Below, piece after piece: positions 1 to 13,258 of a stretch of 64,000 nt of DNA; position 1 is the first letter of the stretch; every line of letters starts with the position of its first letter. This stretch comes from Aquila chrysaetos chrysaetos. Lineage: Eukaryota > Chordata > Aves > Accipitriformes > Accipitridae. The position numbers and the translations under genes are program-made. The notes below the pieces were generated by a model. That model was not told the origin of the DNA, ran no database searches, and worked only from the letters and a program-made list of their open reading frames with translations. Where the stretch lies: positions 9,084,001-9,148,000 of the forward strand of contig NC_044009.1 of NCBI RefSeq assembly GCF_900496995.4. The letters are read 5' to 3'.

Positions 1-2137
1 AAGCATGCGATATACAGCCAGTAATGCTGCAATAGAGTGGCAGAAAAACATATGGAAAATGCAAAATCCAGCAGAGTCAAATCATCAGCACCCACCATAG
101 CATGTTCAGCACTCTTGTCTACAGAAATTGTATTAGGAATATCTCCCAGCAAAGGAAAGTAAGAAAACCTCTTTCTCCTGGGCTAGCTTCTCCCACACAG
201 GGAGGGGGGGATTGTTAAACTGGTGTAGGATAGCTTTTCCAACCACAAGACAATGGCCAGGGTCTCTGTCATTAAAATTGCCAGCCTATGCTTTAAGTGG
301 CATAGTTTGCAGGCTGAACTTTAAGGGTCCTTGACAGGTCATTGCAAAGCTTCCTAGAAAATTCTAGCATGTGAGCTTGTCGTTGGCATGCAACACTGAT
401 AAACAATCCTCAGTGCTGGTGCTTTCCATCCCCAACACTGCAGTGAGAATATCAGAGGTTTCTCTTTCCTGTGAAAAGCCCATAAGCCAGCCAGGTAATT
501 AATTTTCTGCTTTTGAGGAGAGCTTAGTCTGGCAAGGAGTTCAAGGCAGGAGCATTAGCAGAGCTCAGCTCCCGCTGAACCCCAGGAGAGATGGATGTAC
601 ATTCTCTTAGGGACCCGCTCAGCTGGGACGCAGCTAGTGAAAGCAAAACAGGCTTCTTAACAGGAATCACATCCTGAGTCATTATTTTCAGATACTTGAA
701 CATCAGCCAAGGACATACAGTGAGTATGTCCCAGCGTGAGCCCTCTTGATTTTATTGTCCTGTTATTTCACCATGCACGAGGTCGCTGCCTATCCTGGGC
801 TTTGTGTGGTTGACCCAGCTCTGCCTGACTTCTCACCAGACCTCGGTGCCATCCAGCAACAAGCAGGGCCCAGTGCATGTCTCAGAAAACCAACATAATG
901 AGGAGGTGTTGTTGCATCCCGGGGTACCAGCATTACATCATTTCCCCATCCAGCATGCGATGTGTTGGGGTTTCACCATGAGCTGTGGCGTTTCCACGTG
1001 GGACATCCTCCAGTCAGGGGCAGCTCTGGTTACTCAGGGACCTGGAGGCTTTTCCGAGTGCTCTTACAAACCAGATGGGTTATTGCACAAATTGCAGCAG
1101 ACATTTCCACATTCTCCTCTCCATGGCTGCTTCAGGAGGTGCGGAAGGGAGGCTGGGGTGCTGTTTCTGCCCCCTCTCATTGTTGCAGTAGTTGTCCTAA
1201 GGGAGCGGGGTAACGGATTTCTTCATGTGCTGGGATCAGTGACCTGCAGGTCTGTGTGAGGTGATTTGATGAAAGAAAAACACACATTTTGCCAAGTCTT
1301 ATTGCGCCACTTGCTCTTCATTGACAAGTGCCGACTGTGCCCCAACCAACTCCCTCATGCAGGTGGGTTGGCTGGTGGCAGCAGATCACCATGGAGGTGC
1401 TCCTGCGTGCTGAGAGCAAGAGCTCTGAGTTTACGGACAGCTGGTGGTGGCCTCTGTGCAAATCCAGATATTGCTCCCAGGTCAACTGGGGCTAAAATAG
1501 CCAGTTGGTTCAACAGGCCGGGCTATGCCTGCTCAGCACACAGTTCCTTTCATGTCCCCAGTCTCAGGGCCATGCCAGCTCTTGGCCCTGAGAGGTATGA
1601 TCATCAGCTACCCTGCAGACCTCGCATCCTGGGTTGGGTGCCTTGTGCATGATCCAGGATGGGTCCCTCATTGAGGCTCAGCCTTATGATGCTGCTGCTC
1701 AAGTGGGCGCACACATCAGGGGTTTGTTACGGTCCAATGCAACAACATGGCACATCACCTTGGGGACAAATGCCCATCTCCAAAGGGTGAAACATCTTCC
1801 CTCCGTGCTGCTTCTCCCCTCTGTCCCCTCCTTTGCCCCATTGTGTTGAGCCCAAAGAGCAGAAAATGACTCAACAGCAGCTTGCTGCCTTTTTGCAGGG
1901 GCTGGGGGATCCCCTCCCCCCTGCGGCCGCTGCTGTGTGTAAGTGTTTTATTGTTTGCCTGTTGAGGTGTGAATGAAGTAATGGGCTTTCTCCGTCACTT
2001 CATCCGTCTCTGGCTGACAGCTTTGCTTAGACACATTGTGCTGTTCTGTATAAACCCTGTCACCTTGCCATCTCCAAACAGACAGCTTCCTCTGGGAAAC
2101 TGTAATCAAGCCCTCCTGAGCACTCAGCTAGCACTGT
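1..2137. other. Intergenic DNA, no gene recognised
   Basis: I read this stretch on both strands. The open frames are short, of mixed composition, and resemble no protein family I know. There is no RNA gene or clear transposon. The last 170 bases look more constrained than the rest: a T-rich block is followed by TATAAA at 2049-2054, and 7-bp inverted arms (ATGAAGT at 1973-1979, ACTTCAT at 1997-2003) lie beside the CpG cluster that begins at 2138. Confidence 0.6.
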
Positions 2138-2341
2138 CCGCGGCTCATAAATCACGGCAGCTTTCCTGGAAAGTCGCGAGAGGAGACAGACGGACTGACA
2201 CACATGCACCCAGCCGTGGGGTCCCATGGCTCCTGGGCAGGCGGGCGGGCAGGCGCCGCGGGGCTGGCCACGGGCAGCAAGGCGTTCCGGGAAGGAGGGA
2301 AAATTTGGCTGCCGATGCGAGTGCGCCTGGCTGGGGTGCGA
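2138..2341. promoter_or_regulatory. Small intergenic CpG cluster
   Basis: I count about 19 CpG dinucleotides in roughly 205 bases, far above the CpG-poor surroundings. A TATAAA lies 84-89 bases upstream of its left edge. Isolated CpG-rich blocks in vertebrate genomes are often promoters of non-coding transcripts or active enhancers. No open frame here looks coding, so if it is a promoter its product is probably non-coding. The CpG count is seen directly; the role is inference. Confidence 0.35.
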
Positions 2342-5300
2342 GGACCTCAGTGAGGTGAGGAAATGTTTCTGCTGACCCCAGTGCTGCACCAGCCCGTGCA
2401 TTGCCTGGCACTGCCATGGCATCTCCGGAGTGCCTGAGGTTGGAGGCGCCTGTTTTGGGAGCCAGGGCTGACCCACTGGCAGTGGGGATGCTCATTGAGG
2501 GTGGTTCACGGTCTCCGTGCCCAGGCATTAGATGGGCAACACTTTTCCCTTGGTGGTGCTGAAGTCTCTTCTGATACCAAGTCATCGTCTCACATCATCA
2601 GAGAGGGATCATGAACCTGGCCGAGCTGCTGCTCCTGAGTGCTCAGTCATGTCAGGGTCGTGCTGGGCACCCCTCAACCTCCCATGCTGGGACAAGCATC
2701 CCCTGTGAAGTGCAATGGGAGATAGCATCCAGCCTGCAAGAATCAGCTGCCCTGAGGTCACGACTCCACTCCTCCATGCTGTACTCACCGCTCACCAAGT
2801 CCCAGCTTCAAACTGCTCAGCTCGTGCATTGTCCTGGCCCCCCTGGCAAGCCGCCTCTGCCCAGGACCCATCAGTCGTCCCGGGAGCCCAGCTGTCAGTG
2901 CGTCAGCAGCAGAGCTGCCCCATAAACCTCTCAGCACCAGGAGAACAATGCATGGGGCTTTTCTCCATCCACCTGGGTTTAAACACTGTGTCAGGAAGCA
3001 AGACAGCTGCTCCTGTTAGCAACCTGTGCCTCACTCAGTTATTTTGGAGACAATGCTCAGCCAGCTTCAGCCAAGAGCTGGCGGGAGGCGACCTGGCCAC
3101 TGCCATGAGCTGCCACCACCATCCCTGGAGCTGCGTGGGCAGCAGCGTGCACCTGTGCAAAGCACCTACCCATGCATGCCATGGGACCAGCACGTCCTGA
3201 TCAACTGGGGCTGGGGAGACGTGGCTGAGGGTTTTGCTCTCCTAAGCACTCACTTCTCCAGGGACCCTTCAGCTGGAAAAAAGTTGTGTGCTATTTTTTT
3301 GCCAGTTTTATCTACTGGCTTGGGAATTTCATGCAGGTGGGAGGAGAAGCAGGGTGGGAATGATCAGTTCAGCACCGGCTGGAGAAGGTCTGTCCTCCTT
3401 CTGAAGGGACCAGACTCCCCACCAGCTGACAGACCTCTGTTGCCGTCAGAAATATCAATTTTGGAGGATGACAAGGCTTTATGGGCTAAAGCCCTCATTT
3501 TACCCCCCCATTTCCCTGGAGTCCATCACCAGGCTATCAAGCCTCCCCTTGCCTGAGCCCAAACCTGTGGCAGGGGTGCTGGGCTCCAGAAAAGAGGCTG
3601 GGAGCTACCTGTGTTGCAGCTCTGATTGCAAAGGAGATGAAGGCGGGTCACTGGTCCAGCACAGTTGGCGGGGAGGCATATATCTGCCCTGTGATGATGG
3701 AGTGTTAAATACCAGTGAAGCAAGAGAGGAGACAGGGGCTAAGCCAGAGTCGGGGCTCTCTATGAAATACAAGAGGACTTTATGTCTCTTTCAGGAGCCT
3801 GCAGCAACGGGCTGATGTTGAGCTGGAGCACGGTGCATTAACCTGGGATTATGAGAAGACTAACGATCACCTGCCCAGTGCTGTCATCCCTCGGCGTGAT
3901 AGATGCTTAAAGACTTTGCTGGCACGGTCCTGGAGGATGGACCAGTGCAGCTGGTGTGTGTGAGGAGAAGCTGCCGGTGGGGAGAGGCAGTGAGCCTGGG
4001 CCCCGAATCCCCAGCCCAATTCAGGAAACCATCAGCATGATGTGCAGCCCTAATTAGGGGAATAAACTTAGCAAAGAATTCAAACATAAATTTGCGCTTG
4101 CTGATTTCAGACTTCACACACGTTCACTGAGCGGACGGGTTCCCCCAGGATCCTGTACTAAGCTCTGCACTGTCTCTGATTTATAAGGTCCTCTTGGACA
4201 TGCTAAATATAGTATTAAGTGTAATAAATGTAGATCACTTTCCTAAATATTCTGTGATTTATGCCCAGGCTCCTTCCCCTGAGAGCTGGGCTCATAAATC
4301 CTCTGTGCAGAGCTGTTGCGGGGGGCACATTTCCTCGGGCGGGTTGGAGAGTTAATAGGCGGGAAGGGAGCACCAAGCATGAAAGGGAGCAGGGGAGAAA
4401 AGCCAGTATCGGGAGGGTCAGAGAAACAGTGGAGGGAGCTGTGGGAAAGGAGGGAGGGTTCATATCGACCTTTTTTTGGTGCATGTGGCACCCTCTTGTT
4501 GGGCAGTGGGATGCTGTGATGCTCCTGCCGGGAACGGGGCTGTGGATATCTCCTCCATGCCAGGCAATAAGGCCCTAAAGGAGCCTGCAGGAAGGGTCCT
4601 GAAGCTCTGGGCACTGCTCTGTGGGTAGGAAGCCGCTGCTGTGGTTTGCAGGTTTGCTTGGCTGACCATCCTCCTGTGCCAGCTTAAAACTGGTTGCATC
4701 CTACCAGCATGGGCTGCTCTTTGCTTCCCTTCTCTGCGTAACATCCACCATGAAGATTAAACAGGGAAAATGCTGACACGAAGGCTGGAGGATATACTGG
4801 GAAACCCCAGAGCCCAGCTGGAGGGAATTGGAAGGGTTTTACCTACATCCAGCAGAGCACAGCCTGGGGAATGGATGTCCCTTGGGATGCCCAGGGCAGC
4901 TCGCTACCCCTCCTTGGGGGACCATGTCAAGATCTGCACACCACGATGCCCTCTGCTAGATGGGGCAGCTCTGAGAGCCTTGCAGCAGTGTTAACCCTAC
5001 CACAGCTTGGAGACAAGGACTGTTGCAGAGAAGGGCTGAGGGGTGTGAAACAACAGGGGAAGATGCTTTGCACATTTCCCTGCAGGGCTGTGGCAGGGGC
5101 TTTCCTCAGCTGAGCTGCCACCTTCTTCAAACTTCCCTTGATGCTTGTGTCTGCTGATGCAGTCCTTCCTCCCTGCCCCTCCTTCCCTTCTCACCCCTGG
5201 GCACCTCTTTTTCCTCACCTTAGGTGTGATTCCCTCCTTTTTGTTCCTCCATCCTCCTCTGGCAAGGTCCAGACTCCTGCCCACCAGCCCATCTTTCAGC

Positions 5301-8300
5301 CAAGGCCTTTTCAGCCAGACCTTCACTCTCCGCCCTGCTGACCATCTCTTCCCACCACTTTCTCCAGTGCCCATTCTCCATCCCCACTGTGGAGCACACC
5401 AGCTCATCACCCTGCCCCCTCCCTCCCACGGGACCATCCTCTTGGAAGCTGTTGCTGCAGTTCAAGCACTGTCTGGGCAGCAGAGGGATCAGCAGCTAAA
5501 ATTGTGTCTCCCCTGAAGAAGCCAGGCCACCCTTGCAGCAATTTCCTACTCCACCCCATGAGAAAGCAGCCTAGGATGAGGTGTGCTAATCGAAGGGAAA
5601 GCAACGGTGCAGGCTGGGAAGGGTTGCAAGTTCAAAGGAGGAACCTCTGGGCCAAATGGGAAGGGGACCTGTTTGAAAAGAGCCTCCCAAAGGGAGGAGA
5701 AAGAGGAAAAAAATGGGAGAAGTGAAAAAAAAGCTGCAGATTGACATCAGCGTGCCCTGTGGAGAAAGGCTCGTTTGTGATCGCAGACCATGCTTCCCGA
5801 GGAGGACAAGAGGGTGATTTATCTGCAGGAACAAGAGATGGGTCAGGCAGGGAGAGATGTGAAACACGGATTTGGTCAGAGAAAACAGTCCTGCCAGCCC
5901 TCAACACAACAAGGGAGGTTGTTGTGGGAGAGAGGATTCAGCAGTCCCTTTTTTTGGAGATGATCGCACCAGTTTGCCTTCTTGGTACACGCAAGGGTAA
6001 TCTCAGTGTGCAGCTTCATTGCTACTCGACCACAGCCAAAGCAGGAGGGCTACAACGGGGCATGAGGCCAGCTCTTTAATGACTGTACTCTGCATTACGG
6101 ATTTCCAGTAAAAATCCATCATGATTAACGCGTTGAATTTGTCACAGCCTAGACTTTCATGACAAAAAACATGACTTTTTGGGTTTTCTCACAACAAGTC
6201 ATGTTCTTTGTAATCTAATAAGTGCTGCTCCCCCACAGTCCTTTACAAACTCAGCTCTGTTTGGTTCCCGGGTCGTCACAGATGGGAAAATGACCAGAGC
6301 TGTGAAACACTTTCATGCCATTTGTCAAGTTTTATTAAATGGCTTGGAATATTTTTATTACCAAACAAGGGTTTCTCAGTGGGGCTGGGGACCCCAGCGT
6401 GGGCCCTCCTCCATCGCCAGGGCTTTCCTGTGTTTTGTGTGACTCTTTTCCCCCATTTTGCCCCCACAAACAGGCAGCCTTAATGAGAATCTGAGATTTG
6501 TCAGCAGCTTTGCATCAAGCAGGGGAAACCTAGAGCAGCATTTGTGTTTAGTTGCTTGAGATATTTCAGTGCAAAAATATGGACTGAAAATGACATCAAA
6601 GAAGCAGTGAGGTACAAACCCCCATTAAACCATTTCCCCCCCCATTGGGGAGGACAGAAAAAAGTTCCATGCAGATTTGTTCCTGTTGGTATCAGCTGGG
6701 CTGTAAGAAGCTCCCACAGATGAGGATGGGACATGCAGGTCACATCATTAGCATGACATCTGCCCTCCATCCCTAGCTGTCTCTTCCCTGTGCCGTGCCA
6801 TTTTATGCCATGCCATACCATCTTGCCCTATCTTATCTCATCCCATTTCGTGCTTCTCAGTGCTGGCCTCCTCATTCCCTGCTTGCAATTAGTTTGTAAG
6901 GTCAGCGCAAGGACTCTTGCATGGAGAATGCATCCTGTCCAGTCAAAAAATCTCTTGGTCTAAATTGTTACAATGAAAATTGAGGAAGAACATGAAATCC
7001 TGGCAGCTGATATAAAGTAACATGCTGGTCTCACAGCACAATATATATGCTACCAGACGGTATTTGTGATCCACACCACAGAAAGACTGTATACAGTTTA
7101 GCAATTTATTGCAGAAATTGCAGGGATTTGGCAAAGAATGATAAGAAGGATGCGGGCTTGGAAAGCCCTTCTGGCCACAGGGCTTTGCAATGAGAGGTGG
7201 GAAGTCCCCACTGTAGGAAGCCATCGTGGTCACTGAGGAGGGTTTGTCTGGGAGACAAAAATATCTTGATTGCTTTGGCCAGACTTTAATTACCAGCCAG
7301 GAGGATGGGTCTCAACCTGGGGCAGATTGTCTGCTCCTGTCAGGTCAGGTAAGGCACAGCCAAGGCCCCAGATGACCTGGATGTCCAGGGAGACTCTGCA
7401 GCACCTCTGTGTTTCTGTGTCCTGGGCAGTGATGAGCTGGGCAGAATTTAATGCTAACAGTTCATTTTTCTGTCTCTGGTGAATTTTCTTCCTGAGATGA
7501 CAGCAGGGCTGACCTCTCTGCCTGGACTGGTACCCGTCTGGGGGGATGAAGGTGAAACCCAAGCACACTGGAGTGCAGATGAGAGACCCATCAGAGGTGC
7601 TGAGGGTGTTTCCCAGCCAGAAAGGAGCAGTAGGACAGTCCTGAAGAGATGTCCGTGCACATGTGGTATCAAACACAGACCACTGTTCAGTGCCTATGCC
7701 TTAGGGCAGCGAATGGTACTGATTTGCCCCATATATTTTGGCATGGTAAGTTCTGCAGTACCTTGAAGGCTCTGAAATCAATAACTAGTAACCCTGGTCC
7801 AGTAAAGCAGGGTCTGTAATGTAATGTCTCCTAAGTCTCAAGGGCCAGGAGTGTGATTTGGATAAAATAATGTTATGCACAGCCCCATCGGAAATGAGCA
7901 GGCTGCTGGGGAGTCTGTTCATCAGGTGCTGCTTCATGTGCTGTGTAGCTACGTGATGGGATTATTTATCCAGAAACAATATTTTCCTCTTTGTAAGCCT
8001 CAAAACAATCATCACTATGTAGTGTGCATTCCCCTGCTCAGCAAAGACCAATGCACCCTCCAGCGTAACCTGTGAATATGGAAGAAATATTTGAATTTTA
8101 TGAAAGTCTCTGTAGGTTGGAAGACACTTTATGGGACCAGATCCAGTATATAATTCTGCGGTCTGCAGACTAGCTTGGTCAGGAGGAGAAATCAGTTAGG
8201 ACAGTCAGGCTAATGTCTTTGTGCAATGTATTTTTTCATATTACAGGTGTCAGTCTCCCATCACAGGTATATAAAGAGGATCCAGGCAAACCCAGGGAAT

Positions 8301-11300
8301 GGTCTTCTTCCAGAAATGGTTGCAGGTAGATGTTTAGGGAAAGAAAGGACCAAGTCCTTTGTTAGAGTTTTTGTCCAGAGCCTTTGGTTGTTTCCTGGGT
8401 TGAGGCTGATGCTGGCTTGATGGCCCAGCTGTGGAGTTCACAGAGTCACAGACCTAGGACACCAAATACCAACAAAGCCATGTCCACTCTCCCTTCCTGT
8501 CACCTGCAGTAGTGATGGATCTCCAAGAGGTCAGTGAATTGTACTGCATCCAAGGACCTTCTCTTTACTCTTCTGTCTTAGACACTGTGTTTTCCCTGAG
8601 CTGCAGATTACTTGGTTCTGCCCCTAACAAATTTGCTTGTATTTTATTAGAGGTTTGCTGTGTGTTTCCATTTTGCAAATTAATATTATTTCTTTCTGTC
8701 CTTAGTCCTAAGCACACTCATCTCTTTGCAACTTTCCCTATCCTATTCAGTGTTGGCAGTGTGTCAGGTTCTCTCCGCTTTATCTTACTAAGATAGTAAC
8801 TTCTGTCTCCAGATATGAATGTGTCCAACTTGCCTGTTTCCCTTCTCACCAATTTAATTTCCTTCTAATCTTGCGGGTAGTTTCAGGGCTGTTGCTCAAA
8901 CCACTTGGGTCCTTGTGTTGTCTTTTATGGTAAGATAGAGTGATACACACCCAGGCTTTCCTTACAGAAGCCTGGGGATATTTAACCTGCTTCAGTACCA
9001 GCATCTGCTAATTTGATGGCACAAGCAGAAAAGCCAGCGAAGCTAGCAAACGTGGTTGTTACAGATCTGTATCGATCATTTCTTTCCCTTTGCCATTTCG
9101 CAAGCACCACCTTTATGATCTGCCCCATTGTTCACCTTTGCTTGGAAGGTGATCCTGAAATGTACAATTACACAGAATGGTTTCTTGCCTCATTCAATGC
9201 AGCTCCTGACAGCCACTTATTTTCTCATGAGTTTGACACTGGTTTGGTGCATCATGCGTCATTGCTCCCCTGCTGCCACAGGACATGCTGTAGCACACCC
9301 TGCTGCCATGTAAGGTTTCGGGTTTTTAACTTTTATCTTTTTTTTTAAACTCCTGTTTCATAGTCAGTAGTAGCTCCGGAAAATACAGTCATTTCTGAAG
9401 TATGTGAACTCTTCCATCTGGTTTGGGAAGGCAGGAGTATTTTCTTGGAAAGGATGCATCTGAAAGCTGTCTAAAGGGGCTAACTGCAAGAGAAAGCAGA
9501 AATGTCCTGGACTGGAACAACGATACCTGGGAGAAATGTGCTGGTGGAAACACAGGATCCTAGCAGGGCTGATGGAAGAGGGCTCGGGGTTCTCCAGACC
9601 AGCCTCCCACCAGCAGCAGGACTATCTTCAACACTAGATTGGTGCGGCCATGGCTTTGTCTAGCTGAGTCCTGGAAAACCCCAACCTGCACCTCTCTGGG
9701 GACCTGTCCCAGGGCATGGGGAAGAAGAGTTTCTCAGTGTCCTGCCTGGACCTACCAAGCCCCAATATGCAGCCATTGCCCCTGGTACCATCAGTTTGGC
9801 TCTGTGCTCTTTGTAACTGCCCTCCAAGTAGCTGCTGCTGCATTTCATCACAGGGCAAGGTGGCTCTGTCAGGACTGCCATATAGTGCCTGGGCTTGGTC
9901 AGAGCTCAGAGAAGACCCTGGAATCAAGACACCCGGGCACCAGCCCTCGTATATCCACATGGCAGGCTCCCAGGGACCCCACAGCTGCCACTTATGTGAG
10001 CAGAGGTTATTTATGCTGACTTTTCATTTTGTTGTTTAGTAAATCAGGAACTTGGAAATCAGCATGGTTTCTTGTGCGAGCCTCACTAACGGCCGAGGTT
10101 ATCACAACAGCTATAAATCCCCCACGATTCTGGATGGGAAATCTCATTATTTCTTCTCTCCTCCCCTCCCTGGGCCATGAGACCTGGCAGAGCCACGGGA
10201 GAGAGGAGTTGATTCAATCCAGCTCTGGCTAAAGTGATCAACCATGAATCATCATCTCCTGGAGACCCTCTCCTTTGCTGAGCCTTGACTCCCAGGGAAG
10301 CTGTGCTGGCTGGTCCGTGAGCAGGCACTGCCTCCAAGGCTGAAGCAGAGAGTGAGGTAGGACATCTCCTCCCCTGACAAGGCAGATTGCCATGCAAGAG
10401 AGGTGGAAACCATGCTGCTCTCCTTTTTTTGTCCACTCCTGAACTCTCTGTGAGGACACAAAATGGCCAAGAGAGAAGGTGGATAACCACCATGAGCAGG
10501 TCTTCTAGGACTGGATAAGACTGTAAAAGATCTTCAGCTGGCTAGGACATGAGGAAAAACACTCGTGAACAAAGACAGACCCAAAGGGAATTCCTCTCCT
10601 CTCTCCTGCTGCCTTCCCATCTGTCTCTGCCCCCCGGGAGAGGAGTGTTTCTGCACCACCCTGCCCCATGGGTCCCACTCTCCTGCCACCCGCGTCCCTC
10701 CTCCTGCATCTCCTGGCCCTTGGTGCTGTCTTAAACAGATGCTCCAGAGCCTTGCAGCTGGCATGTGGGAAGGACATCTTCCTCCTTGCCAGCAGCCCAA
10801 GAGAGTCAGATGGTTTATGACCTTCCCTTGCACTTGGCAACCCTCTGGAGAAGCTGTGGGTGTCCATGTAAGTCCTTCTTAGCTGGTACATCTTGTACGA
10901 ATTGCTGCTAAAATAAGGACTGCTGCACCACAGAGCATCAGTGAGTCCCACAGCAAGATGTTTCCTTTTCATCTGCTGTGATTCACTCCCTGCCACCCCA
11001 TTTTTGGATAACAGAAGAGGGTGAGATGGAGGATACCAAATCATGTGGGTATCCCCATCCCAACACCTCCTCCTCACCCGCTCGTCCCATCAAACCATCG
11101 TCCCTCCTGGTCTCCCTGGTGGACGCCACTGTTGTTCCCCCCAGCCTTTCTGCCCCTCTGCTCCCCCATATCCCAACGGGCATGATACAACTGCAGGGGA
11201 GGGCACTGCTCCAGAGGAGGGTACCCCGCTGGCTCATGTGATGGCTTTATAATATATTCCAGATTCCCCTCCATTCCCATCCCTGCTGTGTCCTATCATT

Positions 11301-11329
11301 TCCCTGGGTTTGTTTTTGATTGCTGCTGA
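2342..11329. other. Intergenic DNA, no gene recognised
   Basis: There is no recognisable coding exon, RNA gene or well-preserved repeat. A degenerate short tandem tract of CCAT-like units lies at about 6783-6850. The AT-rich block at 4060-4260 and the stretch at 10080-10150 have the look of conserved non-coding sequence, but without an alignment I cannot support that. Open frames of 60-190 codons occur on both strands, as expected by chance in DNA of about 50 percent GC. Confidence 0.55.
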
Positions 11330-12110
11330 GCACGGATCTTTGTGTGCATATTTTTGTTAGTAGCTCAGTCATTTCATTCTTATGTTCCTACACAAGTCTT
11401 GGATGCATCATCAGGGCTTAGTGACTTATTGCTCTTCAGTGTGTCAGTTTATTCCACCATCTTCTTCTGATACCACCATTGCTCATTTTATAACCTGAAA
11501 TGAGCAGATCCAGGGTAGCTTTCTCCCCAGCACCCTCTGTGGTCATGAATGATTTGAAGAAACCATTCAGCTTCTAATTGCTACTTTTTGCCATCACCCT
11601 CTGTTTCTCTCCCAGGCTTCCAGCTACTTGTAAACATCAGATTTTATGTCTTTTTATTGCTTATTTTTATACCTTTTTCATTTTATAACATTTTTTGCCA
11701 TTTGCTCTGATGAAATCCCATCCTAATTCCCTTGTTAGGTAATCCCTGGCATGCTTTATGCTTGCTGCTATTGCCTGCGCTAAGGCTGGATTTCCTTTTT
11801 CTGAAGTACCCCCGTTCAGCGAGAATACACGATGAAACCCTGTCATTTCAGCAAATGCTGTTGATTTTCTTTCCCACATGGGCCTTTCTGCTTTTCCTCT
11901 TAGGATATGCAACCTTCAAAGCCTCATTGATGCGCACATACAAGGCTTCCATATCAAAGCTATGGCCTTAAATGAATTTGCCTTTAGGGTCCTTTAAATG
12001 AACTCTCCTCATTTATTTATTTTGAAGTAAGTTCCCACTTTCTAACATTGAGCAGCCTCCAGCAGTTTTGGAGACAGCGCTTCCCCCAGTGACTCTGGCT
12101 AATTGCGTTG
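11330..12110 (-). mobile_element. Decayed CR1 LINE fragment (ORF2 part), minus strand
   Basis: Read on the minus strand, this is an old copy of the CR1 ORF2 segment just upstream of the reverse-transcriptase core. The complement of about 11534-11574 translates to LNGFFKSFMTT, matching the CR1 motif of the LNEFFASVFT type. The + strand at about 11411-11455 (gacttattgctcttcagtg and onward) and about 11985-12040 also follows CR1 antisense sequence as found in birds, crocodiles and turtles. Indels and stops break the frame, so it is inactive. The outer limits are approximate. Confidence 0.65.
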
Positions 12111-12949
12111 TGTTCACTGGAAGTTAATAGCTTGCGACTGGCAGCTTCTTGAAGTAAAACCTCCATGCGACTTTGGAGTGAGGGCAGAAATGGCAAGATA
12201 TCTGTTAAAAAAAAACCAAATAAACAACCCAGGCAGTAGTCGTAACTCTCTGTGTTCCTGTCTGGCTCAGATCAGTCACCCCTGCATGAACTGGAACCCA
12301 AGTAATTCGTATTGTGGTTGCAGATATTTGTGGGAGAAATATCAATTTTGATAATAGTCATTACAATCAGTTTTGACAGACACAAAAGCTTAATTACAAA
12401 TTCGAAGCACTTTTGTCAGATGGGTTCCGGATTCCTTGATTCCAAACTAAACACATGAAAATGAGGCTTGAAGCAGCAGATATTCCCCCAAATACTGCAG
12501 ATTCCCAAACTTTTCAAACCAGAGCAAAATTGCAAGCACAATTATATGCATGCCTGGGCTGAAAAGTGTGTCTTAAAAGCCTCCCTTGCAAAAATATCCC
12601 ATGTGTGCCATGTTGAGAAACTATTCCTCCAAAGCACACCTTGCTGGGCCATCCCCTCGTGCTGCCCAGACGCTCCAGGTCTTGTGCTGAGGGTTTGCAG
12701 GCATGTTGCATCTCTGATGCATCTCTGATGCATCCCCAGCTCCTGCGTAGCATGAGCTGGCATGGTCTGAGTGCAGCATCCTGCCCAAGATGCCCTGATC
12801 AGGACGTGCCTCACAAAACAGCAAGGCAACTTCTCCCCCTCGAGGGCTCTCTGCACACCCGCTTATTTATAAATAGCAACTTCATCCCTGTGTCCCTGCA
12901 GAGGGGACACCGCTTCTGCTGCCCTCAGCCCCCAAATAGCTCCTGGATG
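12111..12949. other. Intergenic DNA with a short tandem repeat
   Basis: No gene is seen. An 11-base unit, GCATCTCTGAT, is present twice in direct tandem at 12708-12729, followed by a partial third copy to about 12735. The AT-rich stretch at 12330-12420 could be conserved non-coding DNA, but nothing here proves it. Confidence 0.5.
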
Positions 12950-13258
12950 AGGAGGGCGGGCTGCGGGCTTTATCGTGGGACCGCCGAGCCTGGTGCAGGC
13001 AGCTCCCTGCCAGCTCCAGTCGGGAGCCAGCATTCCTCAACCGGCAAGCCTCTCGACCGATGAAAAGCCCCAATTCAGCTGCCTGCACGCCGGGTACCTG
13101 ACACCTTCCCCAGCACAAAGAGGGCTTTCTGCCTTCCGCACCCGGCTGCTGCCGGGGAAACGGTGGGCACAGAGAGCTGCCTCTCGCTGAGAGGGGTCAC
13201 CGAGCCACATCCTGCACACACCCTGAACAAAAATCGCTTGTCTTGGGGGGGGGCGGCA
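12950..13258. promoter_or_regulatory. Small intergenic CpG island
   Basis: About 19 CpG sites fall within about 305 bases, giving a rough observed/expected ratio near 0.6 at GC-rich composition; both flanks are CpG-poor. No TATA box or coding exon is evident. It could be an orphan CpG island that drives a non-coding RNA or marks an enhancer of a neighbouring gene. The composition is observed; the function is inferred. Confidence 0.4.

Noticed and set aside
8430..9000. Possible CR1 antisense start (cacagagtcacagacctagg)
   Set aside because: Only a short octamer-like match is seen, and the following sequence does not continue as CR1.
10505..11077. 190-codon open frame, minus strand
   Set aside because: Its composition is random-like, and nothing suggests a coding exon or promoter.
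11667..11912. 81-codon minus-strand open frame ending in a Lys-rich tail
   Set aside because: It lies inside the decayed CR1 fragment and is a chance frame within that element.
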